54,548 nt of DNA from contig JAUJNB010000009.1 of assembly GCA_030446545.1 (NCBI GenBank), forward strand, positions 1 to 54,548, written 5' to 3'. Positions 9,824 to 18,476 of this stretch are shown here, in pieces; position 1 is the stretch's first letter; each line of letters starts with the position of its first letter. Both the position numbers and the translations under genes were made by a program. This DNA is from Acidimicrobiales bacterium (GTDB taxonomy: Bacteria > Actinomycetota > Acidimicrobiia > Acidimicrobiales > CADCSY01). Below the pieces are notes generated by a model. That model ran no database searches. It worked only from the letters and a program-made list of their open reading frames with translations, and was not told where the DNA came from.

Positions 9824-10213
9824 CTGATCGGCATCGGGACCGACCTGGTCGACGTCGAGCGCTTCCGCCTGGCCCTGGCCCGCACCCCCCGGCTGGTGGA
9901 ACGGGTCTTCAGCGAGGGCGAGCGGGCCGACGCCGGCCGCCGTCGCGACCCGACCGAGGGCCTGGCTGCTCGCTTCGCAGCCAAGGAGGCGGTCATGAAG
10001 GCCCTGGGCGTGGGCCTGGGCCGCTTCGCCCTGCGAGAGGTCGAGGTGGCCCGGGCGCCGTCGGGGGCCCCCTCGTTGCGGCTCTCCGGCGGGGCCGCCG
10101 CCGTGGCTGCCGAACAGGGCGTGGCCGAGTGGCGGCTCAGCCTCAGCCACACCTCGCAGGTGGCCCAGGCCGTGGCCGTGGCCCTGCCGGCCACTCCCTC
10201 AGCGCCCTGCTAG
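9824..10213 (+). CDS. acpS: Holo-[acyl-carrier-protein] synthase, start uncertain
   Basis: The frame encodes about 129 residues of the AcpS family, which transfers 4'-phosphopantetheine from CoA to acyl carrier protein. The N-terminal metal-binding block is LIGIGTDLVDVERF, the second is LAARFAAKEAVMKALG, and the end has WRLSLSHTSQVAQAVAVA. There is no ATG, GTG or TTG between the in-frame stop at 9806-9808 and the conserved N-terminus. CTG at 9824 or 9812 would have to serve, or a base has been lost nearby as in several genes of this window. It starts about 9 bases after the glmS-like gene. Confidence 0.88.
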   Translation: MIGIGTDLVDVERFRLALARTPRLVERVFSEGERADAGRRRDPTEGLAARFAAKEAVMKALGVGLGRFALREVEVARAPSGAPSLRLSGGAAAVAAEQGVAEWRLSLSHTSQVAQAVAVALPATPSAPC

Positions 10214-10646
10214 CGGGAGCCCTTCGGGGAGATCGGCGGTCCCGACCGCACCGTCGCGGTGACGATCCGGCCCCCCTGCTGGGAGGGGGAGGGCCGGTCC
10301 ACCCGGGACGTCCTGCCCTCGGCCACCATGCGCCGGCTCGCCTCGTCGGCGTCGGGCGGTTGGTGGCCGTCTTGTTCCCAGTGCACCACCGAGGCCTCGT
10401 CGCACCATCTCCGGAGCTTGGGCATGGCCCGGCGGTGGGCCTGCTGTCCTCGGAAGTCCCGCATCGACTTCTGTTCGTCCCAGACGGTGACGGTCCAGAA
10501 GGCCTTGCCCGACTCGGCCAGGAACCCCCCCCGACGAAGCCGGGAGCTCGGCACACCTGGCGCTTGCTGGCCAGGGTCTCGAGGGCGAAGGGCGGCAGGT
10601 GACGGGCCGACGCCACCCGTAGGCGCGTGACCGAGACGAACGCCAC
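10210..10646 (-). CDS. DUF3291-like / antibiotic-monooxygenase-fold protein (one frameshift)
   Basis: Joined across one frameshift this is about 145 residues. It begins at a GTG (10646) with VAFVSVTRLRVASARHLPPF and continues with AFWTVTVWDEQKSMRDF, a histidine-containing QAHRRAMPKLRRWCDEASV, and a basic, Ser/Pro-rich tail. The pattern of an N-terminal strand, FWTVTVW and a following helix matches the ferredoxin-like dimeric alpha/beta barrel of ABM or DUF3291 proteins. These are often of unknown function, and I do not assign a substrate. The break is at the C8 run 10525-10532 on the plus strand: nine bases there restore the frame. It converges on acpS, and the two stops overlap. Confidence 0.7.
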
Positions 10647-10693
10647 GGGCGGGGCCCCAGCCGACCGGTCCGGAGGGACCGTTTCGCAGGCGC

Positions 10694-11482
10694 CTACAGC
10701 AGGCCGTCGAGGAGGCCGCCGAGGAGGCCGTCGCCGTCCTCGGCCACCACGGTGGGAGCGATGCGGGCCCGGGTGCGTTCCCGCAACTCGGGGAGCCGGT
10801 TCTGACAGCCGTTGCCCGGGCACCCGGTGGCGACCACGTCGCGGTGGCCGATCATGGCGCCCGGGGCCAGAGGGTCGATGTCGCGCGTGCCCAGCTTCCA
10901 GGCGGCGACGGCCGCCACCGCGTCGAGGGCGGCGTCCGACGGCGTGACCCGGTCGTCGCTGAAGGTGCCCAGGATGGCCACGCCCACGCTGCCGGTGTTG
11001 TGGCCCGCGGCGTGGGCCCCGATGACGCCCTGGCCCTCCCCGTTCTCGCCGGGAACACCGCCGCTGGCGGCCCGACCTTCGTAGATGCGACCGGCCTGGT
11101 CGACCACGAAGTTGTACGCGATGTCGGACCAGCCGTTGCCCTGCACGTGGAAGGCGTGGATGGCCCGCACCCGGGCGGCAGGGTCGGGCTCGTCGGTGGC
11201 GGTCACCGTGTGGTGCACGATGACCCGGTTGATGGGGGCGAAGTCGGGGCTCCCCCGGCGGAGGCGTTCGTCGGCGCCCCAGCCGGCACGGGGGATGATG
11301 GGAGGGGCGGCCACGGCGGCGACCAACCGGTTGGCGCCCAGACCGACGCCGGTTGCCGGCGCCCCGGTCGCCAGCGTGCTCAGGAGGCCAGGCCCGGCGG
11401 CCAGGGCCCCGGCTCCCACCACTCCCTGCCAGAGGAGTTGACGGCGGAGCAGTCGTCGCTGCAGGTCCTGGTGGTCGGGCAC
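10694..11482 (-). CDS. Exported peptidoglycan-recognition (amidase_2) protein
   Basis: A protein of 262 residues starting at a GTG. The N-terminus has a twin-arginine-like RRQLLWQG followed by a hydrophobic stretch, so export, possibly by Tat, is likely. Residues 60-240 are a PGRP/N-acetylmuramoyl-L-alanine amidase domain. It has IPRAGWGADE, the zinc histidine pair INRVIVHHT, GWSDIAYNFVVDQAGRIYEG, a second histidine in HAAGHNTGSVGVAILG, and IGHRDVVATGCPGN with a disulfide-type cysteine. Zn ligands typical of active amidases appear present. The tail is glycine/leucine-rich (GLLGGLLDGLL). It is expected to cut the lactyl-amide bond of wall peptides outside the membrane. It is divergent from nnr with a 59-base gap. 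Confidence 0.9.
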   Translation of the reverse strand: MPDHQDLQRRLLRRQLLWQGVVGAGALAAGPGLLSTLATGAPATGVGLGANRLVAAVAAPPIIPRAGWGADERLRRGSPDFAPINRVIVHHTVTATDEPDPAARVRAIHAFHVQGNGWSDIAYNFVVDQAGRIYEGRAASGGVPGENGEGQGVIGAHAAGHNTGSVGVAILGTFSDDRVTPSDAALDAVAAVAAWKLGTRDIDPLAPGAMIGHRDVVATGCPGNGCQNRLPELRERTRARIAPTVVAEDGDGLLGGLLDGLL

Positions 11483-11541
11483 GGCGGCGAAGGCTAACGC
11501 AGTCCGTCACAACAGACCGGCCGGCGGGGGAGAATGCTCGG

Positions 11542-12909
11542 GTGCTCCCCATCGTCACACCGGCCCAGATGGGCGCGATCGACGCCGCCGCCGCCGAACC
11601 CCTGGAGGTCCTGGTCGGTCGGGCCGGCGGCGCGGTGGCCCGTGCCGCCCTCGAGCTCCTCGGGGGGACCTACGGGCGCAGGGTGGTCGTGGTCGCGGGC
11701 CGGGGCAACAACGGGGCCGACGGGCGGGAGGCGGCCCGGCGGTTGCGCCACCTCGGTGCCCGGGTCGAGGTGGTGGATGCCGCCGGAGGGGCGCCGGTGG
11801 CTTCCAGCTGTGCCCTGGTCATCGACGCCGCCTACGGCACGGGCTTCCGGGGAACCTGGCGACCGCCACCCGTCGGCACCACGCCGGTGCTGGCCGTCGA
11901 CATCCCGAGCGGGGTCGACGGGAGCACCGGCATGGTGGAGGGCGAGGCACTGACCGCCACCCGCACCGTGACCTTCGCCGCCCTCAAGCCCGGCCTGGTG
12001 CTGGGTCCCGGCCGCCACCTCGCCGGCGAGGTGACGGTGGCCGACATCGGCCTCGACGCCGACGCCAGCGCCCGGGCCCACCTGGTGGGCGACGACGACG
12101 TGGCCGCCTGGCTGCCCGAGCGCCCCGACGACAGCCACAAGTGGCGGTCGGCGGTGTGGGTGGTGGCCGGCAGCCCGGGCATGACCGGGGCGGCCACGCT
12201 CACCGCCCGGGGCGCCCAGCGGGCCGGCGCCGGCTACGTGCGCCTGAGCACACCAGGCGGTGTGGCGGGCGAGGGGGCCCCGCTCGAGGCCGTGGGGGTG
12301 GCGCTGCCGGCCGACGGATGGGCCGGAGAGGTGCTGGGGGGCATCGAGCGATTCCGTGCGGTCGCAGTGGGCCCCGGGCTCGGGCGCCTCGACGCCGTCT
12401 CGGCCGAGGTGCGCTGCCTGGCGTCGAGCTGCCCGGTCCCCTTGGTGGTCGACGGCGACGGCTTGGCCGCCCTGGGCCTCCGCCCCACGGGCCTGGCCGC
12501 CACCACCGTGTTGACGCCCCACGACGGTGAGTACGCCCGCCTGTGCGGGCAGGGGCCCGGGCTCGACCGACTGGACGCGGCCCGTCGCCTGGCTGCCCAC
12601 AGCGGCGCCACCGTCCTGCTCAAGGGCCCGACCACGGTCGTGGCCGGCCCCGGTGGCGATGTTCTGGTGACCACCAGCGGGGGCCCCAACCTGGCCACCG
12701 CCGGCACCGGCGACGTCCTCTCGGGGGTCCTGGTCGCCCTGCTGGCGACCGGTCTCGACCCGTTGCGGGCCGCCGCCGCCGCCGCTCACGTCCACGGCCG
12801 GGCCGCGAGCCTAGGCTGGCCTCGGGGGCTGGTCGCCGGTGACCTCGTCGACCTGCTTCCCGCCGTCCTCACCCCCGACGTCCGCCGGGCGCCGCCCACC
12901 CCGAGGTAG
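11542..12909 (+). CDS. nnr: Bifunctional NAD(P)H-hydrate epimerase / ADP-dependent dehydratase
   Basis: A protein of 455 residues that repairs hydrated NADH and NADPH. The N-terminal YjeF epimerase domain (about 1-200) has VVVVAGRGNNGADGREAARR and the metal-site block AVDIPSGVDGSTG. The C-terminal ribokinase-like dehydratase domain has WVVAGSPGMTGAA, LTPHDGEYARL, LLKGPTTVV and the catalytic NLATAGTGDVLSG. The GTG at 11542 is chosen because LPIVTPAQMGAIDAAA is the family start. The two-domain fusion is normal for bacteria. It leads the cell-wall and tRNA-modification gene run. Confidence 0.95.
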   Translation: MLPIVTPAQMGAIDAAAAEPLEVLVGRAGGAVARAALELLGGTYGRRVVVVAGRGNNGADGREAARRLRHLGARVEVVDAAGGAPVASSCALVIDAAYGTGFRGTWRPPPVGTTPVLAVDIPSGVDGSTGMVEGEALTATRTVTFAALKPGLVLGPGRHLAGEVTVADIGLDADASARAHLVGDDDVAAWLPERPDDSHKWRSAVWVVAGSPGMTGAATLTARGAQRAGAGYVRLSTPGGVAGEGAPLEAVGVALPADGWAGEVLGGIERFRAVAVGPGLGRLDAVSAEVRCLASSCPVPLVVDGDGLAALGLRPTGLAATTVLTPHDGEYARLCGQGPGLDRLDAARRLAAHSGATVLLKGPTTVVAGPGGDVLVTTSGGPNLATAGTGDVLSGVLVALLATGLDPLRAAAAAAHVHGRAASLGWPRGLVAGDLVDLLPAVLTPDVRRAPPTPR

Positions 12910-12914
12910 ACCAC

Positions 12915-13388
12915 ATGCCCCGCACCATGCTCGTCCACCAGGTCATGACCACCGATGTGGTGACCTTCTCCGTCGGGGAGTCGGTGGCCGACGCCACCCG
13001 GCGACTGGTCGAGCGCGGCGTCGACGGGGGCCCCGTGGTCGACGAGCACGGGCACCTGGTGGGCATGCTCACCAGCGGTGACCTGCTGGTGCAGGAGACG
13101 AAGCTGCACTACCCCACGGTGATCTCGCTGTTCGGCGCCTACCTGGAGCTGCCCTCGTCGCACCGCAAGTTCGAGGACGATCTGCGCCGGGCCGTGGGAG
13201 CGACGGTGGGCGACATCATGCACGCCGATCCCGTGGCCTGTGCCGACGACGACACGCTGGAGCGGGCGGCCACGCTCATGCACGACCATGATGTCAGCCG
13301 CCTGCCGGTGACCACCGACGGCCGCGTGGTCGGCATCATCGCCCGGGGCGACATCCTGCGGGCGGTGATGGGCGGCGGCGCTTCGTGA
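12915..13388 (+). CDS. Protein of two CBS domains
   Basis: A protein of 157 residues made of two CBS domains, a nucleotide-sensing module. The first (about 7-60) is VHQVMTTDVVTFSVGESVAD ending VGMLTSGDLL; the second (about 98-155) is VGDIMHADPVACADDDTLER ending VVGIIARGDILRAV. A linker with FGAYLELPSSHRKFEDDL separates them, as in stand-alone pairs that bind AMP, ATP or related ligands. The partner protein is unknown. Its stop overlaps the alr start by 4 bases, so it is translated together with alanine racemase, which may be coincidental. Confidence 0.9.
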   Translation: MPRTMLVHQVMTTDVVTFSVGESVADATRRLVERGVDGGPVVDEHGHLVGMLTSGDLLVQETKLHYPTVISLFGAYLELPSSHRKFEDDLRRAVGATVGDIMHADPVACADDDTLERAATLMHDHDVSRLPVTTDGRVVGIIARGDILRAVMGGGAS

Positions 13389-14572
13389 AGGAGGTCGTGG
13401 CCGACGTCGTTCCGGTCGAGGGGGTGGAGGGTGGCCGCCCGGCCTGGGCCGAGGTCGACCTGGGTGCGGTGGCGGCCAACGTCCGCACCCTCTGCGGCCT
13501 GGCCGCGCCGGCGGCGCTCTGCGCAGTGGTCAAAGCCGACGGTTACGGCCACGGCGCCGCCGCCGTGGCCCGGGCGGCCCTCGGGGCCGGTGCCTCCTGG
13601 CTGGCCGTGGCCATGGCGGGTGAGGCCGTCCCCCTTCGGGGCGGGGGGATCCACGCCCCGGTCCTGGTGTTGGCCGAGCCCTCGCCCGGGGAGCACGACG
13701 CCGTGGTGGCCCTGAACCTGCGCCCCACCGTCTACACCGAGGAGGGCATCGACGGCCTGGCCCGGGCGGTGGCCCGGGCCGGGGCGCCACCGTTGCCGGT
13801 CCACCTCAAGATCGACACCGGGATGCACCGGGTGGGCGCCGCCCCCGGTGACGCCCTGGCCCTGGCCCTGGCCGTGGCCCGCCACCCCGAGTTGGAGCTC
13901 GAAGGACTGTGGACCCATTGCGCGGTGGCCGATGTGCCGTGCCACCCGTTCACCGCGGTGCAGGCGGCCCGCTTCGCCGCGGTGGTGGAGGAGCTCGCCG
14001 CCGCCGGCGTTCGTCCCCCGGTGGTCCACGCCGCCAATTCGGCCGCCGCCCTCGACCGCCCCGAGCTGCGCCTCGACCTGGTGCGTTGCGGCATCACCGT
14101 CTACGGCCTCGACCCCAGCCCGGCGCTGGCCGGTCGGGTGCCCCTCCGCCCGGCCCTTCGCCTGGTCGCCCGGGTCTCGTCGATCCGCACGGTGCCCGCC
14201 GGCGACGGCGTCTCCTACGGCCTCGTCCACCGCTGCGCCTCCGACCGCGTGATCGCCACCGTCCCGCTGGGCTACGCCGACGGCGTGTCCCGGCGCCTCT
14301 CCGAGGTGGGCGCCGAGGTGCTGCTGGCGGGACGCCGCCATCCCATGGTGGGAACGGTCACCATGGACCAGTTCCTGGTCGACTGCGGGCCGCCTGGCCA
14401 TCCGGCCGGTGCCGTGCGACCCGGCGACGAGGTGGTGCTCATCGGGGAACAGGGCGACGAGCGTGTGGGCGCCGGCGAGTGGGCCGAGCGTCTGGGCACC
14501 ATCGCCTACGAGGTGGTGTGCGCCATCTCGGCCCGGGTTCCCCGTCGCTACCTGCGGCCCTTTGGCGCCTGA
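13385..14572 (+). CDS. alr: Alanine racemase
   Basis: A protein of 395 residues starting at a GTG that overlaps the previous stop. It interconverts L- and D-alanine with pyridoxal phosphate for peptidoglycan. The PLP lysine is K50 in VVKADGYGHG. Other blocks are HLKIDTGMHRVG, VHAANSAAAL, VRCGITVYGLDP, the catalytic tyrosine region GDGVSYGLVHR, and GTVTMDQFLVD. The N-terminal extension of about 20 residues before WAEVDLGAVAANV is longer than usual. The gene lies with amidase and amino-sugar genes, consistent with wall synthesis. Confidence 0.96.
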   Translation: MKEVVADVVPVEGVEGGRPAWAEVDLGAVAANVRTLCGLAAPAALCAVVKADGYGHGAAAVARAALGAGASWLAVAMAGEAVPLRGGGIHAPVLVLAEPSPGEHDAVVALNLRPTVYTEEGIDGLARAVARAGAPPLPVHLKIDTGMHRVGAAPGDALALALAVARHPELELEGLWTHCAVADVPCHPFTAVQAARFAAVVEELAAAGVRPPVVHAANSAAALDRPELRLDLVRCGITVYGLDPSPALAGRVPLRPALRLVARVSSIRTVPAGDGVSYGLVHRCASDRVIATVPLGYADGVSRRLSEVGAEVLLAGRRHPMVGTVTMDQFLVDCGPPGHPAGAVRPGDEVVLIGEQGDERVGAGEWAERLGTIAYEVVCAISARVPRRYLRPFGA

Positions 14573-14582
14573 TCCCACCCGC

Positions 14583-14588
14583 TACGAT
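14583..14588 (+). promoter_or_regulatory. TANNNT box (TACGAT) before uracil-DNA glycosylase
   Basis: TACGAT ends 6 bases before the GTG at 14595. A weak TTTGGC lies 16 bases upstream at 14561-14566. The spacing fits a leaderless transcript. Confidence 0.4.
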
Positions 14589-14594
14589 CGGGCC

Positions 14595-15203
14595 GTGTCG
14601 GACCTGGCCGCTCTTGCCGCCGAGGCTTCCACCTGCACCCGCTGCCGCCTGGCCGAGAGCCGTACCCAGGTGGTGTTCGGGACGGGCCACCCCCGGGCCG
14701 ACCTGCTGTTCCTGGGCGAGGGGCCGGGCGCCGACGAGGACGCCGTCGGCCTGCCCTTCGTGGGGCGCTCAGGCAGGCTCCTCGACCGCGTGATGGCCGA
14801 GGAGATGGGATTCACCCGGGCCGACTGCTACATCACCAACATGGTCAACTGCCGTCCCCCCGGCAACCGGGACCCGAGGCCCGACGAGATGGCCACCTGT
14901 CGCCCGTGGCTCGATGCCCAGCTGGCCCACATCGACCCCAAGGTGGTGGTGACACTCGGCAACGTGGCCACCCGCACCCTGTTGGGGCGCCGGGAGGGCA
15001 TCGGCCAGCTCCGGGGCCGGTCCTACCCGTGGGAGGGCCGGGTGGTGATCCCCACCTACCACCCGTCGGCCGCACTGCGGGGGACCGACGGGGCCATGGC
15101 CGGAATGCGGGCCGACCTGGTCCGGGCCAAGCTGGCTCTGGCCGGGGAGATGCGGGCGGGCGAGGCCGGCCCGGCCGGCCCGGCCGGTGAGGCCACCCGG
15201 TGA
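14595..15203 (+). CDS. Family 4 (4Fe-4S) uracil-DNA glycosylase
   Basis: A protein of 202 residues. It removes uracil from DNA as the first step of base-excision repair. The iron-sulfur ligands are visible as C14 and C17 (C-x2-C) and C86 and C102 (C-x15-C). The active-site motif GEGPGADEDAVGLPFVG and the second motif VIPTYHPSAAL fit family 4 (UDGa) rather than family 1 Ung. The GTG at 14595 begins SDLAALAAEASTCTRCRLAE, the normal start of the family. The tail is Ala/Gly/Pro-rich. Its stop overlaps tsaE by 4 bases. Confidence 0.95.
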   Translation: MSDLAALAAEASTCTRCRLAESRTQVVFGTGHPRADLLFLGEGPGADEDAVGLPFVGRSGRLLDRVMAEEMGFTRADCYITNMVNCRPPGNRDPRPDEMATCRPWLDAQLAHIDPKVVVTLGNVATRTLLGRREGIGQLRGRSYPWEGRVVIPTYHPSAALRGTDGAMAGMRADLVRAKLALAGEMRAGEAGPAGPAGEATR

Positions 15204-15727
15204 CCCTGGCCGCCGCCACCTCGGGGGTCGACCAGACCCGGGCGCTGGCGGCCGCCCTGTCGGCCCTGGCCCAGGCCGGCGACCTGGTGTTGCTGGCCGG
15301 CGAGCTGGGCACCGGCAAGACCGCCTTCGCCCAGGGCTTCGCCGCCGGGCTCGGCGTCGACGAGGCCGTCACCAGCCCCACCTTCACCCTGGTGCGCACC
15401 TATCCCGGCGGGCGCCTGGCCATGAACCACGTCGACGTCTACCGCCTCGAGCGCCTCCAGGAGGCCGTCGAACTGGGGCTGGCCGAGATGGCCGACGACG
15501 ACGCCGTCACCCTCATCGAATGGGGTGACGTGGTCGTGCCCGCCCTGCCGACGGAGTTCCTGGAGGTCCGCCTGGCCTACGGCCAGAACACCGGTGCCGG
15601 GAAGGACGCCGACGCCGACGGGGGCGCCGGCGACCTGCGCCGGCTGCACCTGCGCTCGGTCGGTCGGCGTTGGGCGGCCCGCCAGCGCTCGCTCGAAGCG
15701 GCCCTGGCCCCCTGGGCGGTGGGCTGA
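15200..15727 (+). CDS. tsaE: tRNA t6A biosynthesis ATPase TsaE
   Basis: A protein of 175 residues. TsaE is the small ATPase that supports TsaB/TsaD in making N6-threonylcarbamoyladenosine at tRNA position 37. The Walker A loop is GELGTGKT at residues 34-41. The TsaE-specific TSPTFTLVRTY, the MNHVDVYRLE block and LIEWGD follow. A Gly/Asp-rich stretch near residue 135 is an insertion. It starts at a GTG overlapping the previous stop, and tsaB follows after one base, so the t6A genes are co-translated. Confidence 0.95.
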   Translation: MTLAAATSGVDQTRALAAALSALAQAGDLVLLAGELGTGKTAFAQGFAAGLGVDEAVTSPTFTLVRTYPGGRLAMNHVDVYRLERLQEAVELGLAEMADDDAVTLIEWGDVVVPALPTEFLEVRLAYGQNTGAGKDADADGGAGDLRRLHLRSVGRRWAARQRSLEAALAPWAVG

Positions 15728-15728
15728 C

Positions 15729-16451
15729 GTGCTGGTCCTCGGCATCGACACGGCCACTGCTCAGGTGGGCTGCGCCATCGGTGGCCACGAGGGCGTGTTG
15801 GCCAGCTTCCACGTCTCCCGGGGCCGTCGCCACGCCGAAACCCTGGTCCCGGCCGTCGAGTTCCTCTGCCGCCAGGCCCAGGTGGAGCTGGACGAGATCA
15901 GCGCCGTCGCCGCCGACGTGGGTCCCGGGCTGTTCACCGGCCTGCGGGTGGGGGTGGTGACGGCCAAGGCCATGGCCATGGCCCTGCGGGTCCCGGTCAT
16001 CGGGGTGTCCAGCTTGGACCTGCTGGCCTTCCCGGTGCGCTGGACCCACCGCCGCATCGTCTCGGTGGTCGACGCCCGCCGGGGGGAGGTCTTCTACGGC
16101 TTCTACCGCCAGGTGCCGGGCGGGGTCCAGCGCCTCTCGGAGCATCGCGTCGGCGACCCCGAGGAGCTGTGCTCAGAGGTCCTGGCCACCGGCGACGAGT
16201 GCCTGGCGGTGGGTGACGGCGCCCTGCGGTACGCCGAGCAGCTGCAGGAGCTCACCCGGGTGGAGATCGGCGAAGCCGGCCTGGCCTACCCCTCGGCCGG
16301 GTCCCTGGTGCAGCTGGCCCGCGCCCAGGCCCTGCGCGAGGAGTTCATCAACCCCTGGGAGCTGACGCCCGTCTACCTGCGCAAGGCCGACGCCGAGATC
16401 AACTGGCTGGTACGGGATCGTCCCCCGCCCGATGCGGGCCTCGGGGCGTGA
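15729..16451 (+). CDS. tsaB: tRNA t6A biosynthesis protein TsaB
   Basis: A protein of 240 residues of the ASKHA fold. TsaB is the non-catalytic partner that dimerises with TsaD. It begins with [17 protein letters not shown] and has [17 protein letters not shown], the [16 protein letters not shown] loop, and [15 protein letters not shown]. The GTG at 15729 gives the correct N-terminus. The last residues overlap the rimI start by 4 bases. The order tsaE-tsaB-rimI-tsaD is classical in actinobacteria. Confidence 0.95.
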   Translation: MLVLGIDTATAQVGCAIGGHEGVLASFHVSRGRRHAETLVPAVEFLCRQAQVELDEISAVAADVGPGLFTGLRVGVVTAKAMAMALRVPVIGVSSLDLLAFPVRWTHRRIVSVVDARRGEVFYGFYRQVPGGVQRLSEHRVGDPEELCSEVLATGDECLAVGDGALRYAEQLQELTRVEIGEAGLAYPSAGSLVQLARAQALREEFINPWELTPVYLRKADAEINWLVRDRPPPDAGLGA

Positions 16452-17014
16452 CCATGGCCGCCTCCGCTTCTGTCGGCACCGACGCCAGCCAGCTCGACGT
16501 GCGGGTGCAACCCATGCGCCGCCGCCACCTGCGCTCGGTGCTGCGCGTGGAGCACGAGGTCTGCCCCCGGCCCTGGACCCTCGCCCTGTTCCTGTCGGAG
16601 CTGGGGGCGGGCCCGTCCCGGCGCTATGTGGTGGCCCGGGCCGGGACCGCGGTGGTGGGCTACGGCGGTCTCATGGTCGGCGTGGGGGAGGGCCACGTCA
16701 CCACCCTCGCCGTCGACCCGGCCTGGCAGCGCCGTTCGGTGGGGACCCGCCTCCTGCTCGCGCTGGCGACCTACGGCGTCGACGAGGGCTGTACCGGCCT
16801 CACCCTCGAGGTCCGGATGGGCAACGTCGGGGCCCAGGCCCTGTACCGCCGCTTCGGCTTCGTCCCCGCCGGGGTCCGCCCGGGCTACTACGCCGAGACC
16901 AAGGAGGACGCCCTCATCATGTGGGCCCACGACCTCGACTCACCCGCCTACCTCCGGCGCCTGGCAGCCATCGCCGAGCGCCTGCCGGCCACGACGGCGG
17001 GCTGCACACCGTGA
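16448..17014 (+). CDS. rimI: Ribosomal-protein-alanine N-acetyltransferase
   Basis: A protein of 188 residues of the GNAT family. RimI acetylates the N-terminal alanine of S18 in other bacteria. It shows [19 protein letters not shown], the acetyl-CoA binding block [17 protein letters not shown], and [20 protein letters not shown] with the tyrosine-rich end [12 protein letters not shown]. The first 20 residues are a non-conserved extension, so the true start may be a little downstream. Starts and stops overlap by 4 bases on both sides (tsaB and tsaD). Confidence 0.92.
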   Translation: MTMAASASVGTDASQLDVRVQPMRRRHLRSVLRVEHEVCPRPWTLALFLSELGAGPSRRYVVARAGTAVVGYGGLMVGVGEGHVTTLAVDPAWQRRSVGTRLLLALATYGVDEGCTGLTLEVRMGNVGAQALYRRFGFVPAGVRPGYYAETKEDALIMWAHDLDSPAYLRRLAAIAERLPATTAGCTP

Positions 17015-18019
17015 GCCCGGACGGCGAGCTGGTGCTCGGCATCGAGACCAGCTGCGACGAGACGGCGGCGGCGGTGGTGGCCAAGGGCGTGGACATCCGC
17101 TCGTCGGTCGTCTCCAGCCAGGTCGACCTGCACGCCCGCTTCGGTGGCGTGGTGCCCGAGATCGCCAGCCGGGCCCACGTGGAGCTGTTCACCCCGGTGG
17201 TGGCCGAAGCCCTGGTGGAGTCGGGCGCCGAGGGCCCGGACATGCACGCCGTGGCCGCCACCGTCGGCCCCGGGCTGGTGGGCTCTCTGCTGGTCGGCGT
17301 GGCCGGAGCCAAGGCTCTGGCCCTGGTGTGGGACATCCCCTTCGTGGGGGTCAACCACCTCGAGGCCCATCTCTTCTCCGCCTTCGTCGAGGACCCGTCG
17401 CTCGAGTTCCCCCTCGTAGCCCTGCTGGTGTCGGGTGGCCACACCCTGCTCGTGGCCATGGAGGGCCACGGCCGCTACCGCCTGCTCGGCTCCACGCTCG
17501 ACGACGCCGCCGGCGAGGCCTTCGACAAGGTGGCTCGCTTCCTCGGCCTGGGTTTCCCGGGCGGGCCGGCCATCGACCGGATCGCCATCACCGGCGACCC
17601 CGGTGCCATCCGCTTCCCCGGGCCATGATGGAGGCGGGCTACGACTTCAGCTTCTCCGGCCTCAAGACCGCCGTGGTCAACCACGTCCGCCGCCATCCCG
17701 AGGCCGCCACCGAGGACGTGGCCGCCAGCTTCCAACAGGCCGTGGTCGACGTGTTGGTCACCAAGGTCCGCCGGGCCGCCCGGGAGACGGGTGCCACCAG
17801 CCTGTGCCTGGGCGGCGGCGTGGCGGCCAACTCGGCGTTGCGCGAGCAGATCCTCGGCGTCGCCGCTGACGACGGGCTGGCCGCCTTCCTGCCCAGCCGG
17901 GTCATGTGCACCGACAACGCCGCCATGGTGGCGGCCGCCGGGTGGTGGCGCCTCGGGATCGACGGCCCCAGCCCCTCGACGCCGGCGTGGAGCCCAACCT
18001 GCGCCTGCCGGTGACCTGA
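17011..18019 (+). CDS. tsaD: tRNA N6-adenosine threonylcarbamoyltransferase (two frameshifts)
   Basis: The intact protein would be about 336 residues. TsaD transfers threonylcarbamoyl to A37 of tRNAs reading ANN codons. The N-terminus is [17 protein letters not shown], followed by [15 protein letters not shown], the metal-binding [41 protein letters not shown] and, in the next frame, [13 protein letters not shown]. The frame breaks at the C run near 17616-17619, where one more C restores [13 protein letters not shown], and again near 17972-17975, where one more C restores a normal end [15 protein letters not shown]. TsaD is normally essential, so these are probably sequence errors. The GTG start overlaps rimI. 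Confidence 0.93.
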
Positions 18020-18041
18020 CCTCCTCCGTTCGCCCCATCGT

Positions 18042-18087
18042 TCTGGCCCCGAAAACGCGCCCTGGGGGAACCGTTTCGGGGGCCAGA
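18042..18087 (+). terminator. Hairpin after tsaD
   Basis: TCTGGCCCCGAAAACG at 18042-18057 pairs with CGTTTCGGGGGCCAGA at 18072-18087 with two single-base bulges. It follows the tsaD stop by 22 bases and probably ends the t6A operon. Confidence 0.55.
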
Positions 18088-18116
18088 GCACGGACGGGCG
18101 GGGTGGTGCGCTGGCT

Positions 18117-18132
18117 ATACCTGTTCCGGTAT
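18117..18132. promoter_or_regulatory. Inverted repeat ATACC-N6-GGTAT, possible operator of the XRE gene
   Basis: ATACC at 18117-18121 and GGTAT at 18128-18132 lie 10 bases before the XRE start codon and overlap the putative -10 box TATCGT (18130-18135). The AT-rich palindrome stands out in this GC-rich DNA and is well placed for autorepression. Confidence 0.4.
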
Positions 18133-18135
18133 CGT
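18130..18135 (+). promoter_or_regulatory. TANNNT box (TATCGT) before XRE gene
   Basis: TATCGT ends 7 bases before the ATG at 18143, fitting a leaderless transcript. The same hexamer is the likely -10 box of groES. Confidence 0.35.
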
Positions 18136-18142
18136 AGAGGTC

Positions 18143-18476
18143 ATGGACGGTGGGCTGTTGATCAGGGAGGCCCGGCTGCGGGCCGGGCTGACCCAGGCTG
18201 AGCTGGCCCGCCGGGCGGGCACCTCCAGCCGGCCATCGCCCGCTACGAGCGGGGCGACGTCTCCCCCGAGTGGCCACCCTTGACCGCATCGTGCGGGCGT
18301 GCGACCTGGAGTTGCGGCCCTCGTTGGTGGCCGACGACGACCACGACCGGGTCCTGGCCTTCCGGTCGATGGACCTCACGCCGGCGCAGCGCTTCGAGAA
18401 TTTCGTCAACTTCGTCGTCTTCACCGAGCGGCTGTCCGCCGCTCGCCCCGCCATCACTCGACCAGTTGCCTCGTGA
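18143..18476 (+). CDS. XRE-family HTH regulator, probable antitoxin (two frameshifts)
   Basis: About 111 residues once two lost bases are restored. The N-terminal helix-turn-helix is typical XRE/Cro: MDGGLLIREARLRAGLTQ, AELARRAGTSQPAIARYERG and VATLDRIVRAC. The C-terminal part, FRSMDLTPAQRFENFVNF onward, is not recognised. The breaks are near 18224 (CTCCAG should be CTCCCAG) and near 18268 (GAGTGG should be GAGGTGG). The stop overlaps the following nucleotidyltransferase by 4 bases, the usual arrangement of antitoxin-toxin pairs. I infer that it represses its own promoter through the ATACC/GGTAT repeat. Confidence 0.75.

Noticed and set aside
17595..17640. Programmed -1 frameshifting in tsaD, guaA or lon
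   Set aside because: No slippery heptamer with a downstream structure is common to the break points, and so many essential genes would not use it. Missing bases explain the data better.
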